DNA from: Geobacillus icigianus
GTDB taxonomy: Bacteria; Bacillota; Bacilli; Bacillales; Anoxybacillaceae
Assembly (NCBI RefSeq): GCF_000750005.1
Contig: NZ_JPYA01000162.1
Coordinates: 1-64,000, forward strand
Reading direction: 5' to 3'
Length of the DNA stretch: 64,000 bases
Shown: positions 23,471-35,831 of the stretch, one piece after another
How the letters are laid out: each line of letters opens with the position of its first letter
How positions within the stretch are numbered: position 1 is the stretch's first letter
The notes under the pieces: model-generated
Told to the model about the DNA's origin: nothing
Seen by the model: the letters and a program-made list of their open reading frames with translations, nothing else
Database searches by the model: none
Translations under genes and position numbers: made by a program

Positions 23471-24607
23471 ATGGAAGCGATCAGCCGATTTGTCGCCATT
23501 CGCCGCGACTTGCATCAAATCCCGGAGCTTGGGTTTCAGGAGGTTAAGACGCAGCATTATTTGTTGCGTTATATCCAATCGTTGCCACAAGAGCGGCTTC
23601 AAGTCCGGACGTGGAAAACCGGAATTTTTGTCAAAGTCAACGGAACGTCACCGCGCAAAACGATCGGCTACCGCGCCGATATGGATGGGCTCCCGATTCG
23701 CGAGGAGACGGGCTTGCCGTATCGGTCGACGCATGACGGCTGCATGCATGCGTGCGGCCACGATGTCCATATGAGCATCGCCCTTGGCGTGCTCACCCAT
23801 TTTGCTCATCATCCAATTCAAGATGACTTGCTGTTTATTTTCCAGCCGGCGGAGGAAGGGCCGGGCGGAGCCAAGCCGATGATCGAAAGCGAGATCATGC
23901 AGGAATGGAAGCCGGATATGATCCTTGCCCTGCATATTGCCCCGGAATATCCGGTCGGCACGATCGCAACGAAAGAAGGGCTGCTGTTTGCCAATACATC
24001 GGAGCTGTTTATCGACTTGAAGGGAAAAGGCGGCCACGCGGCGTTTCCGCATTTGGCGAATGACATGGTCGTCGCCGCTTGCGCGTTGGTGACGCAGCTC
24101 CAGTCGATTGTCGCCCGCAACGTCGACCCGCTTGACAGCGCGGTCATTACGATCGGGAAAATTACCGGCGGGACGGTGCAAAACGTCATCGCCGAGCGCG
24201 CTCGGCTCGAGGGAACGATTCGGACGCTGTCGGCCGCGGCGATGCAGAAGGTGAAACGGCGGATTGAAGCGATCGTGCACGGTGTTGAAGTCGCGTACGA
24301 ATGTGAAGCCGCTATTGATTACGGGGCGATGTACCATCAAGTGTACAACGATCCGGAGCTGACAGCGGAATTTATGAAGTTTGCTGCGGCGCACGGCGGC
24401 GTGAATGTCATCAGTTGCAAAGAGGCGATGACTGGCGAAGATTTCGGCTACATGCTGGCCGACATCCCGGGGTTTATGTTTTGGCTCGGCGTTGAGTCGC
24501 CATACGGGCTGCACCATGCCAAACTCGCTCCGAACGAGGAAGCGATCGACCGCGCGATTGCGTTTTTGATCGACTATTTTTCCTGGAAGGGGAATTCAGA
24601 AGTATAG
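23471..24607 (+). CDS. dapL: N-acetyldiaminopimelate deacetylase DapL
   Basis: M20 family metallo-deacetylase, 378 residues. [14 protein letters not shown] opens the protein; [19 protein letters not shown] (metal ligands), [11 protein letters not shown] and GHAAFPH follow, and [12 protein letters not shown] is at the end. It removes acetate from N-acetyl-LL-diaminopimelate, completing the branch with DapH and PatA. The ATG at 23471 has GGAGGAG 6 bases upstream; ATG 23456 overlaps that site and is rejected. Confidence 0.96.
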   Translation: MEAISRFVAIRRDLHQIPELGFQEVKTQHYLLRYIQSLPQERLQVRTWKTGIFVKVNGTSPRKTIGYRADMDGLPIREETGLPYRSTHDGCMHACGHDVHMSIALGVLTHFAHHPIQDDLLFIFQPAEEGPGGAKPMIESEIMQEWKPDMILALHIAPEYPVGTIATKEGLLFANTSELFIDLKGKGGHAAFPHLANDMVVAACALVTQLQSIVARNVDPLDSAVITIGKITGGTVQNVIAERARLEGTIRTLSAAAMQKVKRRIEAIVHGVEVAYECEAAIDYGAMYHQVYNDPELTAEFMKFAAAHGGVNVISCKEAMTGEDFGYMLADIPGFMFWLGVESPYGLHHAKLAPNEEAIDRAIAFLIDYFSWKGNSEV

Positions 24608-24652
24608 TTCCACCTCTGACAAGGCACATTATGGGTGAGGAGGTGGAGTGGG

Positions 24653-24895
24653 ATGGCGAAAATTGGTGTTGAGCCATCGCTGACCGACGTGCAAGAAGCG
24701 CTGAGAGAACGAGGGCATGACGTTGTGCCGCTCCGTGGGGAGCAAGACGCAAAAGGTTGCGACTGCTGCGTCATTACCGGTTTGGATGCAAACGTTGCCG
24801 GCATGCAAAACGCGGTCACGTCCGGCCCGGTGGTGGAAGCGAGCGGGCTCAGCGCGGAAGAGATTTGCCAAAAAGTTGAAGAAAAACTTCGTTGA
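24653..24895 (+). CDS. ykuS: UPF0180 protein YkuS
   Basis: 80 residues of unknown function, matching the YkuS family: [39 protein letters not shown] and [16 protein letters not shown]. Preceded by GAGGAGGTGG. Order dapH-dapL-ykuS is that of B. subtilis. Confidence 0.92.
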   Translation: MAKIGVEPSLTDVQEALRERGHDVVPLRGEQDAKGCDCCVITGLDANVAGMQNAVTSGPVVEASGLSAEEICQKVEEKLR

Positions 24896-24903
24896 TGATC
24901 CAA

Positions 24904-24938
24904 AAACCGGGCTAGGCGCGCTGACAGCCCGGTTTTTT
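24904..24938 (+). terminator. ykuS terminator
   Basis: AAACCGGGCT pairs exactly with AGCCCGGTTT around 12 bases, followed by TTTT. Confidence 0.9.
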
Positions 24939-24966
24939 GTGCGCCAAGCGGCTAGGCTCTCGACAC

Positions 24967-25092
24967 CTAGAAGGCCGGTGATTTACTCGCGCAACTGCTT
25001 TCCAGCATTGTTTCTCAAATAAAAAAGCCTTACAACAATGCAAACTTTTTTCGTCAACTAAAGGAAACCAATGTTTTTCACCAACCGTCTAG
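24967..25092 (-). repeat. MITE-like repeat, copy C (inverted)
   Basis: On the minus strand it reads CTAGACGGTTGGTGA at one end and TCACCGGCCTTCTAG at the other, with the AAGGCTTTTTTATTTGAGAA core. Its right-hand CTAG (25089-25092) is shared with copy D. Confidence 0.7.
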
Positions 25093-25226
25093 AAGGCTGG
25101 TGAAAAACCGCTGATTCCCTTCATCAATGGAGAATGATTGAAAAGCAGGCCCGATACAACAAGGTTTTTCTAATTGAGAAATAACATTGTAAAGCGGTAT
25201 CCACGATTAAATCACCAGCCTCCTAG
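25089..25226 (+). repeat. MITE-like repeat, copy D (best preserved)
   Basis: CTAGAAGGCTGGTGA at the left and TCACCAGCCTCCTAG at the right are inverted copies matching at 14 of 15 positions. Inner blocks CCGCTGATTCCCTTCATC and ACAACAAGGTTTTTCTAATT are shared with copies B and H. Both terminal CTAGs are shared with neighbouring copies. Confidence 0.85.
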
Positions 25227-25487
25227 AAAGCCGGTGAAAAATCGCTGTCACACCAATTGGCGGCATGATCCATGGGCAACGTTTTGCCCTCCACCCGGGG
25301 ATGAAAATGCGCGCCAGTTCGGCATTTTCACAGAAAAGATCCATGGGCAACCTTTTGCCCTCCACCCGGGGATGAAAATCCCACGCCAGTCCTGCATTTT
25401 CACAGAAAAGCTGATTTTGTGAGGTTTCTCTCATCGAGAAATGGGGGGAACTCAGCAGTATTTTGCCCGAAATCACCGGACTCCTAG
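25223..25487 (+). repeat. MITE-like repeat, copy E, interrupted
   Basis: CTAGAAAGCCGGTGA opens the copy and TCACCGGACTCCTAG closes it; the right half retains GAGGTTTCTCTCATCGAGAA. About 150 bp of a different tandem repeat (25262-25416) is inserted in the middle. Confidence 0.7.
25262..25416 (+). repeat. Structured tandem repeat, two units, nested in copy E
   Basis: Units start at CCATGGG 25270 and 25341 (71 bp apart). Each has a short hairpin GGGCAA-NNNN-TTGCCC followed by TCCACCCGGGGATGAAAAT and a second hairpin, in the first unit TGAAAATGC...GCATTTTCA. The family recurs at 61728-62000. Non-coding. Confidence 0.8.
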
Positions 25488-25592
25488 TTCGCCTTGATTT
25501 TGCCTCGTTGTCAGTGCGGACGCATGGCGGTTTTGACTTCTGGCGACCAAGAGGATGGTCTTTCACCCCCTACCGAAGAGGCGGAAACAGCA

Positions 25593-25690
25593 GTCAGTGG
25601 CCGCATTTTTGGTACAATAGGGAGAAAGCATTCGGTTACCTACCGCCCCCTATCTTGCGTCAGTGGCCGCATTTTTTGGTACAATAGGAG
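25593..25690 (+). promoter_or_regulatory. Duplicated promoter block upstream of ktrC
   Basis: GTCAGTGGCCGCATTTTT with GGTACAATAGG occurs at 25593-25624 and again at 25659-25690 (one extra T). Each contains an extended -10 (TGGTACAAT; boxes at 25613-25618 and 25680-25685). The second lies 44 bp before the ktrC start. Confidence 0.65.
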
Positions 25691-25728
25691 CGAAGAACGA
25701 TGAATTGACGAACGATGGAGGAGAAACG

Positions 25729-26391
25729 ATGAAAAAGAAACAATTTGCCGTCATCGGACTCGGGCGTTTTGGCGGAAGCATTTGCCGTACATTGAGCGAA
25801 CAAGGAATGGAAGTGCTCGCCATCGACATTGATGAGGATCGGGTGAACGAGTTTGCATCCATCGCTTCGCACGCCGTCGTCGGTGATACGACCGATGAAA
25901 ACGTGCTGAAAAGCTTAGGGATCCGCAACTTTGATCACGTCATTGTCGCGATCGGCGACAACATTCAGGCGAGCATTTTAACGACGCTCATTTTAAAAGA
26001 GCTCGGTGTCCATCATATTACCGTCAAGGCGACCAATGACTATCATGAGAAAGTGCTGAAAAAAATCGGTGCCGATCAAATCGTGCATCCGGAGCGGGAT
26101 ATGGGCGAACGGATTGCCCATAATTTGATTTCCAACAACGTGTTGGATTATTTGGAGCTCTCTGATCAATATAGCATCGTCGAGATCGTGGCGAGCCAAC
26201 GGCTTGACGGTCATTCGCTCTTGGAACTTGACATCCGCGCCCGCTACGGCATCAACATCGTCGCCATCAAGCGCGGGGCGAGCGTTATCGTGTCGCCGCT
26301 CGCCTCGGAAATCATCCGCAAAGGCGATGTGTTGGTTGTGATCGGCTCCGACAGCGACATCGACCGATTTGAGGAAGAAGTCGTCGGGTGA
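25729..26391 (+). CDS. ktrC: KtrC, RCK subunit of a Ktr potassium transporter
   Basis: 220 residues. RCK-N Rossmann fold with GLGRFGGSICRTL and IDIDEDRVNEF, GDTTDENVL, then RCK-C domain ending ISEIIRKGDVLVVIG-like text (ASEIIRKGDVL). It is the cytoplasmic ring that gates a KtrD/KtrB membrane channel, binding ATP/ADP on RCK-N and cyclic di-AMP on RCK-C in B. subtilis. The membrane subunit is not in this window. The order ktrC, rnjA, rpoY, ykrA is as in B. subtilis, where adeC lies after ktrC; adeC is absent here. Confidence 0.93.
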   Translation: MKKKQFAVIGLGRFGGSICRTLSEQGMEVLAIDIDEDRVNEFASIASHAVVGDTTDENVLKSLGIRNFDHVIVAIGDNIQASILTTLILKELGVHHITVKATNDYHEKVLKKIGADQIVHPERDMGERIAHNLISNNVLDYLELSDQYSIVEIVASQRLDGHSLLELDIRARYGINIVAIKRGASVIVSPLASEIIRKGDVLVVIGSDSDIDRFEEEVVG

Positions 26392-26449
26392 CGGTGAATC
26401 GGAGACGTCGGCAGCGAAAAAAGGGCTGTCCGATCAGCCCCTAATAATG

Positions 26450-26492
26450 AAGCAAGTGGAGAAAAACGATTCGTTCTCTCCACTTGCTTTTC
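26450..26492 (+). terminator. ktrC terminator
   Basis: AAGCAAGTGGAGA and TCTCCACTTGCTT form a perfect 13-bp stem followed by TTCTATTTTT. A smaller hairpin, GGGCTG...CAGCCC, precedes it at 26423-26440. Confidence 0.88.
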
Positions 26493-26532
26493 TATTTTTC
26501 GATATTGATCTGAAAGTAGTCGGCGGATGCCA

Positions 26533-26666
26533 CAATCCTTTTTTAGGAGGCTGGCGATTGACTCGCCTAACCGCTTCTCGGCATCGTTTCTCAAGAGAAA
26601 CCGTTGTTGCCTCCCCCGCTACAATCACCGATCAAGGGAAACGGCGATTTTTCGCCAACCTGTTAG
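26533..26666 (-). repeat. MITE-like repeat, copy F (inverted), overlapping the rnjA stop codon
   Basis: On the minus strand it starts CTAACAGGTTGGCGA and ends with AGCCTCCTAA, with a GGTTTCTCTTGAGAAACGAT core. The first TAA is the stop codon of rnjA, so the element begins inside the last codon boundary of that gene. Confidence 0.65.
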
Positions 26667-28330
26667 ATTTCCATGATGATCGGCAAAATCATCGGCCGCC
26701 GTTTTGTCCGCTCGTATAAGAACGGGGCGAGCGTTTCGGTAATTTCGTTTTTAATTTCCGACCATTGGTTCGTTTTTCGTTCGAGCACTTTCGCGAGATG
26801 TTTGGCAATAAGCGCCTGCGCTTCGTTGATCAAATCGCCTGATTCGCGCATATAGACGAAGCCGCGAGAGATAATATCAGGGCCGGCGGCGATTTTAAAG
26901 TCTTTCATGTTGATGCTGACGACGACGATCACGAGCCCTTCCTCTGACAAAATGCGGCGGTCGCGCAAGACGATGTTGCCGATGTCGCCGACGCCGCTGC
27001 CATCGATGTAGACCGAACCGGACGGAATTTTGCCGACGATGCGCGCTTCTTTGTCGCTGATGCCGAGCACTTCGCCGTTGTCCATAATAAAGCAGTTTTC
27101 CTCCGGCACGCCGCAGTCGATGGCGAGCTTGGCGTGCATTTTTTGCATCCGGTATTCCCCGTGGATCGGCATGAAATATTTCGGCTTCATCAACCGGATC
27201 ATCAGCTTTTGTTCTTCTTGTCCGCCGTGGCCGGAGGTGTGGATATCGTTGAGCGGCCCATGAATCACCTCGGCGCCGGCTCGGTATAGCATGTTGATCG
27301 TTCGGTTGACGCTCACGGTGTTGCCCGGGATCGGCGATGAAGAAAAGACGACTGTGTCGCCCGGGATGATTTGAATTTGCCGGTGCGTGCCGCTCGCGAT
27401 GCGCGACAAGGCGGCCATCGGTTCCCCTTGGCTGCCGGTGCACAAAATCGTCACCCGATGCGCTGGCAGGCGGTTGATTTCGTTCGCGTCGACGAACGTG
27501 CCTTTCGGGCATTTAATGTAGCCGAGATCTTGTCCGATTTCAATGGCCGCTTCCATGCTGCGGCCGAAGACGGCGATTTTCCGGTTGTTGGCGACAGCCG
27601 CTTCCGTCACTTGCTGAAGCCGATGGATGTTGGAAGCAAAAGTGGCGAAAATGATGCGCCCTTCCACTTTGCGGAAAATGTCGTGGATGCTTTCGCCGAC
27701 GCGCCGTTCGGACATCGTAAAATGCGGAATCTCGCTGTTTGTGCTGTCTGATAATAAGCAAAGAACTCCTTCTTTCCCGATTTCAGCCATTTTTGTCAAG
27801 TTGGCTGGCTCGCCAACGGGAGTAAAGTCGAATTTGAAATCTCCGGTATGGACGATTTGGCCAACCGGCGTTTTGACGACGATGCCGTAGCTGTCCGGAA
27901 TGCTGTGTGTCGTCCGGAAAAAGGTAACGGCCGTTTTTTGAAAGCGGATGACATCGTCTTCGCGAATTTCAATAAGCTTTGCTTGGCGCAGCAACCCGTG
28001 CTCTTCCAATTTGTTGCGAATCAGCCCGAGCGCCAGTTTGCCGCCGTAAATCGGGATGTTCACCTGCCGGAGCAAGTACGGAATGCCGCCAATGTGGTCT
28101 TCGTGCCCGTGGGTGATGAACAGCCCTTTCACCTTGTCGGCATGCTTTACTAAATACGAATAGTCGGGAATGACGTAATCAATGCCGAGCAACTCATCTT
28201 CCGGAAACTTGATGCCCGCGTCAATCACGATAATTTCATCTTGGAATTGTACGCCGTATGTATTTTTGCCGATTTCACCCAGTCCGCCGAGGGCAAAAAC
28301 GCCAACTTGTTCGTCTGTCAATAGTTTCAT
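26663..28330 (-). CDS. rnjA: Ribonuclease J1
   Basis: Metallo-beta-lactamase/beta-CASP ribonuclease of 555 residues, same length as B. subtilis RNase J1. [13 protein letters not shown] opens the protein; HGHEDH (near residue 74) is the zinc motif; [20 protein letters not shown] and the C-terminal [11 protein letters not shown] and PIHGEYRM follow. It has 5'-exonuclease and endonuclease activity in mRNA turnover. It overlaps rpoY by 4 bases on the same strand. Its stop codon is supplied by repeat copy F. Confidence 0.97.
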   Translation of the reverse strand: MKLLTDEQVGVFALGGLGEIGKNTYGVQFQDEIIVIDAGIKFPEDELLGIDYVIPDYSYLVKHADKVKGLFITHGHEDHIGGIPYLLRQVNIPIYGGKLALGLIRNKLEEHGLLRQAKLIEIREDDVIRFQKTAVTFFRTTHSIPDSYGIVVKTPVGQIVHTGDFKFDFTPVGEPANLTKMAEIGKEGVLCLLSDSTNSEIPHFTMSERRVGESIHDIFRKVEGRIIFATFASNIHRLQQVTEAAVANNRKIAVFGRSMEAAIEIGQDLGYIKCPKGTFVDANEINRLPAHRVTILCTGSQGEPMAALSRIASGTHRQIQIIPGDTVVFSSSPIPGNTVSVNRTINMLYRAGAEVIHGPLNDIHTSGHGGQEEQKLMIRLMKPKYFMPIHGEYRMQKMHAKLAIDCGVPEENCFIMDNGEVLGISDKEARIVGKIPSGSVYIDGSGVGDIGNIVLRDRRILSEEGLVIVVVSINMKDFKIAAGPDIISRGFVYMRESGDLINEAQALIAKHLAKVLERKTNQWSEIKNEITETLAPFLYERTKRRPMILPIIMEI

Positions 28331-28542
28331 GATGACGTCTCCAATACTTGAAAATTAGGGCTTTTCTTTTCGTAGTCTAAATGCGCTCCCTCTAACGGCT
28401 GAATATATTCGATGTTGATCGAACGGCCATCGAGCTTTCGGCGTACTTCCCGCTCTGATTCTGCTTCGATATAGAGCGTTTTTGTTTTTTCTCTTACGGG
28501 CACCTCGTCCGCGTTTTCTTGGTAAAACACTTTGAAAATCAT
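28327..28542 (-). CDS. rpoY: RNA polymerase epsilon subunit RpoY
   Basis: 71 residues (YkzG family), beginning [20 protein letters not shown] and containing [19 protein letters not shown]. Epsilon binds RNA polymerase near the secondary channel. It forms a coupled pair with rnjA (ATGA overlap), as in other Bacillales. Confidence 0.96.
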   Translation of the reverse strand: MIFKVFYQENADEVPVREKTKTLYIEAESEREVRRKLDGRSINIEYIQPLEGAHLDYEKKSPNFQVLETSS

Positions 28543-28631
28543 CGCAAAATCTCTCCTTATCGTGCAATCGTTGCTTTATTTATTATATAGGAATGGAATG
28601 CCATTTTCATGTGTTTTGTTGCAAAAAGCAA

Positions 28632-28675
28632 AAAAACAGGCCGACGATATGTACATCTTTGACGAACATCGGCCG
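28632..28675 (-). terminator. Terminator of the small-peptide unit
   Basis: On the minus strand GGCCGA (28674-28669) pairs with TCGGCC (28644-28639), with further pairs inside, followed by TGTTTTTTT. It separates the peptide gene from rpoY. Confidence 0.65.
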
Positions 28676-28733
28676 TTTCATTCGTCAAAGTGGGAAAGAA
28701 GCCCTTCAAGCGGAAGGGCTGTCGTTGTAGCGG

Positions 28734-28805
28734 TTAGGCGATTGATTTTTTTCGGAGCAGATCTTTCCACTGTTGAAGCAGCTTTTTTTTCAGCTTTTTC
28801 AACAT
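28734..28805 (-). CDS. Basic amphipathic 23-residue peptide
   Basis: A very short frame with its own promoter (28850-28855 and 28828-28833), an AAGGAG site 9 bases before the ATG, and a terminator. It starts MLKKLKKKLLQQWKD and is Lys/Leu-rich with spacing that fits an amphipathic helix. No known family is recognised. An overlapping 44-codon frame (28678-28812, MKHVEKAEKK...) begins too close to the ribosome site. It could be a membrane-active peptide, a toxin or a small regulatory peptide. Confidence 0.5.
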   Translation of the reverse strand: MLKKLKKKLLQQWKDLLRKKSIA

Positions 28806-28827
28806 GTTTCATCACTCCTTACCTTTT

Positions 28828-28855
28828 ATTGTACTCATTTTGTGGCGAAAGTAAA
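28828..28855 (-). promoter_or_regulatory. Promoter of the small-peptide unit
   Basis: On the minus strand TTTACT (28855-28850), 16 bp, TACAAT (28833-28828). The transcript would start a few bases before the AAGGAG site. Confidence 0.55.
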
Positions 28856-28997
28856 TGTTCTATTATATATGATATGTAGACAAGGGCTTGTTTTTCATGG
28901 GTAAAAATGGAACCTCGCGTCTTTTCGATTGACATTTTTGCGCTTTTTCAGTACGGTAAACGAATGAAGAATCGATTTTCAGCAAGGGGAAGAGAAT

Positions 28998-29774
28998 ATG
29001 GATCAAAAAATAGTGTTTTTCGATATCGATGGGACGCTGCTTGACGAACGAAAACAGCTGCCGCCGTCAACGATCGAGGCGATCCGGCGCTTGAAGCAAT
29101 CGGGCGTGTATGTCGCCATTGCCACAGGGCGAGCGCCGTTTATGTTTGAGCATGTCCGCAAGCAGCTTGGCATTGATTCGTTCGTCAGCTTCAACGGTCA
29201 GTACGTCGTTTTTGAAGGGAATGTGCTATACAAACAGCCGCTTCGCCGCGAGAAGCTTCGGGAGCTGGCCCGCGCCGCTCATGAAAACGGCCACCCGCTC
29301 GTTTTTATGGATGCTGAAGAAATGCGGGCCAGCGTCGGCGACCATCCGCACATTCACGTCAGCATGGGCAGCTTAAAATTTGCCCATCCGCCTGTTGATC
29401 CCCTCTACTATGAAAACAATGACATTTATCAAGCGCTGCTGTTTTGCCACGCTGCGGAGGAACAGCCGTATGTGCGCCAGTATCCGGAATTCCGCTTTGT
29501 CCGTTGGCACGACGTTTCGACCGATGTGTTGCCAGCAGGAGGCTCGAAGGCGGAAGGCATTCGCCTGATGATCGAAAAGCTCGGGATCGATAAGAAGGAT
29601 GTGTATGCGTTCGGCGACGGATTGAATGACATTGAAATGCTCTCGTTCGTCGGAACCGGGGTGGCCATGGGCAACGCCCATGAGGAAGTGAAAAGGGTCG
29701 CCGACTTCGTTACGAAGCCGGTCGATCAGGAAGGCATTTGGTATGGATTGAAACAGCTGCAGCTCATCCGATAA
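28998..29774 (+). CDS. ykrA: HAD superfamily phosphatase YkrA (Cof type)
   Basis: 258 residues. FFDIDGTLLDE (residues 6-16) carries the two catalytic Asp residues, ATGRAP the Thr/Ser position, GGSKAEGIRLM the Lys, and FGDGLNDIEML the Mg-binding Asp pair. The cap domain lies between residues 85 and 185. Cof-type HAD enzymes dephosphorylate sugar phosphates, FMN or pyridoxal phosphate; the substrate here is unknown. AAGGGGAAGAG precedes the start. Confidence 0.93.
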   Translation: MDQKIVFFDIDGTLLDERKQLPPSTIEAIRRLKQSGVYVAIATGRAPFMFEHVRKQLGIDSFVSFNGQYVVFEGNVLYKQPLRREKLRELARAAHENGHPLVFMDAEEMRASVGDHPHIHVSMGSLKFAHPPVDPLYYENNDIYQALLFCHAAEEQPYVRQYPEFRFVRWHDVSTDVLPAGGSKAEGIRLMIEKLGIDKKDVYAFGDGLNDIEMLSFVGTGVAMGNAHEEVKRVADFVTKPVDQEGIWYGLKQLQLIR

Positions 29775-29776
29775 AA

Positions 29777-29806
29777 AGCGGCCTTGGCCTTTTCGGCTGG
29801 GCCGCT
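29777..29806 (-). terminator. def terminator
   Basis: On the minus strand AGCGGCC and GGCCGCT pair and are followed by TTTTTATC. Confidence 0.6.
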
Positions 29807-29825
29807 CGCCATTTACAGGGGGCTT

Positions 29826-30380
29826 TTAGCGCCCAATTGGAATCGCCCCGTCCGGAACTTGAAACGGGTCATCGGGATTGATGCGGTCATAGAACATAAT
29901 GCCGTTTAAGTGATCGATTTCATGCTGAAAGACGATCGCCGGCAACCCTTTCAAGCGCAGTGTGACGTCTTCGCCGTCGATTGTCGTCCCGGTCACAGTG
30001 ATGCGCGCATAGCGCGGCACATATCCCGGCACGTCGCGGTCGACCGACAGGCATCCTTCCCCGGTCGTCAAGTAGCACTGCTGAACGGAGTGGCTGACGA
30101 TTTTCGGATTGAACAGCGCGTAGCTGTGCAATGTCCCGTTTTCATCGGTGACATGGACGGCGATCATCCGCTTTGAGACGTTGATTTGCGGGGCGGCGAG
30201 CCCAATGCCGGGCCGCAGCCCGTATTTGGCTGCCAGCTCAGGGTCTTGACTCATTTTCACATAGTCGAGCAAGCTTTGCAAAATGCGCTGATCTTCTTCC
30301 GAAGGCGGCAGCGGAACAGGTTCGGCCACTTTCCGCAGCGTCGGATGCCCTTCTTTAATAATATCTTTCATCGTGATCAT
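29826..30380 (-). CDS. def: Peptide deformylase
   Basis: 184-residue iron/zinc metalloprotease that removes the formyl group from nascent proteins (YkrB/DefB type). The three motifs are present: GIGLAAPQ, EGCLSV and HEIDH (near residue 155). The insertion between the first two motifs marks it as a Gram-positive class II deformylase. AAGGAGTG lies 12 bases before the ATG at 30380. It stands divergent to the pdh operon. Confidence 0.97.
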   Translation of the reverse strand: MITMKDIIKEGHPTLRKVAEPVPLPPSEEDQRILQSLLDYVKMSQDPELAAKYGLRPGIGLAAPQINVSKRMIAVHVTDENGTLHSYALFNPKIVSHSVQQCYLTTGEGCLSVDRDVPGYVPRYARITVTGTTIDGEDVTLRLKGLPAIVFQHEIDHLNGIMFYDRINPDDPFQVPDGAIPIGR

Positions 30381-30512
30381 TCGCTCGTTTCACTCCTTGT
30401 CTTCGGCATCGCTGTCTATCGTCTAGTCTAACAAAACGCCCACCGTGCGTAAATGAAAATGCAACGGAACGGATACATTATTGGAGAATAAAGAAGTTCA
30501 GCAACAAAAATC

Positions 30513-30526
30513 AGAAAACGCTTTCA
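30513..30526. promoter_or_regulatory. CcpA cre box upstream of pdhA
   Basis: AGAAAACGCTTTCA, read on the other strand TGAAAGCGTTTTCT, fits the cre consensus TGWAARCGYTWNCW at every position. It lies about 160 bp upstream of the pdh -35 box and 133 bp upstream of the def start. At that distance from pdh it would act as an activating rather than a blocking site. Confidence 0.7.
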
Positions 30527-30684
30527 TTTTCTTCACCAAATCATCATGCATCTTCTATTGTGGAAAAATATAATACAGGACTTAGACAGGGTTTGGTTCA
30601 TGTAATATAACAGTTTTGGCCGAGAAGTTTTTTTATCCAAATTCATCCATAGAAAAGAAAGAGAATCGCGATAAATCAAAGTCG

Positions 30685-30713
30685 TTGACGGTTGGAAAAA
30701 GAACGTGTAAACT
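30685..30713 (+). promoter_or_regulatory. pdh operon promoter
   Basis: TTGACG (30685-30690) and TAAACT (30708-30713) are 17 bp apart; TG lies just before the -10. The leader to pdhA is then about 185 bases and includes a GC-rich stretch (30787-30807) followed by seven T residues, a possible attenuator. Confidence 0.7.
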
Positions 30714-30887
30714 AAAACTTGCAAATGCACGTTGTATTAGTCGGGACAAAAAAAACAGTAATACAGGTTTGGTGTCTCGTTTTGCGACCGAGGGCGCCTG
30801 CGGGTGATTGTTTTTTTATTTCTTCTTCCGTTTGGGTACAGTAATAGTATATGGATGGATGCAGCCAAATTTCCAAATTACCGATGA

Positions 30888-32015
<1,128 letters not shown>

Positions 32016-32018
32016 GCC

Positions 32019-34363
<2,345 letters not shown>

Positions 34364-34367
34364 AACG

Positions 34368-35780
34368 ATGGTAGTTGGCGATTTTGCAATTGAAACGGAA
34401 ACGCTCGTTGTCGGCGCCGGCCCTGGCGGTTATGTGGCCGCCATTCGCGCCGCGCAGCTCGGGCAAAAAGTGACGATTGTCGAAAAAGGGAATTTAGGCG
34501 GCGTCTGCTTAAACGTCGGCTGCATTCCGTCAAAGGCGTTGATCTCGGCCGGTCACCGGTATGAGCAAGCGAAACATTCCGAAGAGATGGGCATTAAGGC
34601 GGAAAACGTCACGGTCGATTTCGCCAAAGTGCAGGAATGGAAAGCAAGCGTCGTCAAAAAACTGACAAGCGGCGTAGAAGGCTTGCTGAAAGGCAACAAG
34701 GTCGAGATTGTCAAAGGGGAAGCGTATTTCGTCGACGCCAACACGGTGCGTGTCGTCAACGGCGACAGCGCGCAGACGTACACGTTTAAAAACGCCATTA
34801 TCGCGACCGGCTCGCGCCCGATTGAGCTGCCGAACTTCAAGTTTTCCAACCGCATCCTCGATTCGACCGGAGCGCTCAACCTCGGGGAAATCCCGAAATC
34901 GCTTGTCGTCATCGGCGGCGGCTACATCGGCATCGAACTTGGCACCGCCTACGCCAACTTCGGGGCGAAAGTGACGATTTTAGAAGGGGCCGGGGAAATT
35001 TTATCCGGCTTTGAAAAGCAAATGGTCAGCATCATTAAGCGCCGTTTGCAGAAAAAAGGCGTCGACGTGGTCACGAACGCGCTCGCCAAAGGGGCGGAAG
35101 AGCGCGCAGACGGCGTAACGGTCACGTACGAAGCCAACGGTGAAACGAAAACGGTTGACGCGGACTACGTGCTGGTGACGGTCGGCCGCCGTCCGAACAC
35201 CGACGAGCTCGGCCTTGAACAAATTGGCGTCAAAATGACCGAGCGCGGCTTGATTGAAGTGGACGACCAATGCCGCACCAGCGTGCCGAACATTTTTGCC
35301 ATCGGCGACATCGTTCCGGGACCGGCGCTCGCCCATAAAGCGTCGTATGAAGGAAAAGTGGCGGCGGAAGCGATCGCCGGCCACCCGTCGGCGGTCGATT
35401 ACGTCGCGATTCCGGCGGTCGTCTTCTCCGATCCGGAATGCGCCTCGGTCGGTTACTTTGAGCAGCAAGCGAAAGAGGAAGGCATCGATGTCATCGCGGC
35501 GAAGTTCCCGTTTGCCGCCAACGGCCGCGCCTTGTCGCTCAACGATACCGAGGGCTTCGTGAAACTGGTCGTTCGCAAAGAAGACGGCGTCGTCATCGGT
35601 GCACAAATCGTCGGCCCGAACGCTTCGGACATGATCGCCGAGCTTGGGCTGGCGATTGAAGCCGGCATGACGGCCGAAGACATCGCCTTGACGATCCACG
35701 CCCACCCGACGCTCGGTGAAATCGCCATGGAAGCGGCGGAAGTGGCGCTTGGCACGCCGATTCATATTGTCACAAAATAA
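34368..35780 (+). CDS. pdhD: Dihydrolipoamide dehydrogenase (E3)
   Basis: 470-residue FAD enzyme that reoxidises dihydrolipoamide with [20 protein letters not shown] binds [16 protein letters not shown] carries the redox cysteines at about 47 and 52; [10 protein letters not shown] binds [11 protein letters not shown] near the C-terminus holds the catalytic His-Glu pair. Starts 4 bases after pdhC and ends the operon; terminator at 35786. Confidence 0.98.
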   Translation: MVVGDFAIETETLVVGAGPGGYVAAIRAAQLGQKVTIVEKGNLGGVCLNVGCIPSKALISAGHRYEQAKHSEEMGIKAENVTVDFAKVQEWKASVVKKLTSGVEGLLKGNKVEIVKGEAYFVDANTVRVVNGDSAQTYTFKNAIIATGSRPIELPNFKFSNRILDSTGALNLGEIPKSLVVIGGGYIGIELGTAYANFGAKVTILEGAGEILSGFEKQMVSIIKRRLQKKGVDVVTNALAKGAEERADGVTVTYEANGETKTVDADYVLVTVGRRPNTDELGLEQIGVKMTERGLIEVDDQCRTSVPNIFAIGDIVPGPALAHKASYEGKVAAEAIAGHPSAVDYVAIPAVVFSDPECASVGYFEQQAKEEGIDVIAAKFPFAANGRALSLNDTEGFVKLVVRKEDGVVIGAQIVGPNASDMIAELGLAIEAGMTAEDIALTIHAHPTLGEIAMEAAEVALGTPIHIVTK

Positions 35781-35785
35781 GCCGA

Positions 35786-35831
35786 AAGCGGCTGGGCTTG
35801 AAACCGTTCAAGCTCAGCCGCTTCGTTTTTT
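35786..35831 (+). terminator. pdh operon terminator
   Basis: AAGCGGCTGGGCTTGAA and TTCAAGCTCAGCCGCTT form a long stem with one mismatch, followed by CGTTTTTT. Confidence 0.9.

Noticed and set aside
25262..25416. Tandem repeats considered as CRISPR
   Set aside because: Units are about 72 bp without constant repeat and unique spacer structure, they form hairpins over their length, and no cas gene is near.
28678..28812. 44-codon frame overlapping the basic peptide
   Set aside because: Its ATG follows AAGGAG by about one base, too close for initiation; the 23-codon frame is better spaced. It stays a weaker alternative.
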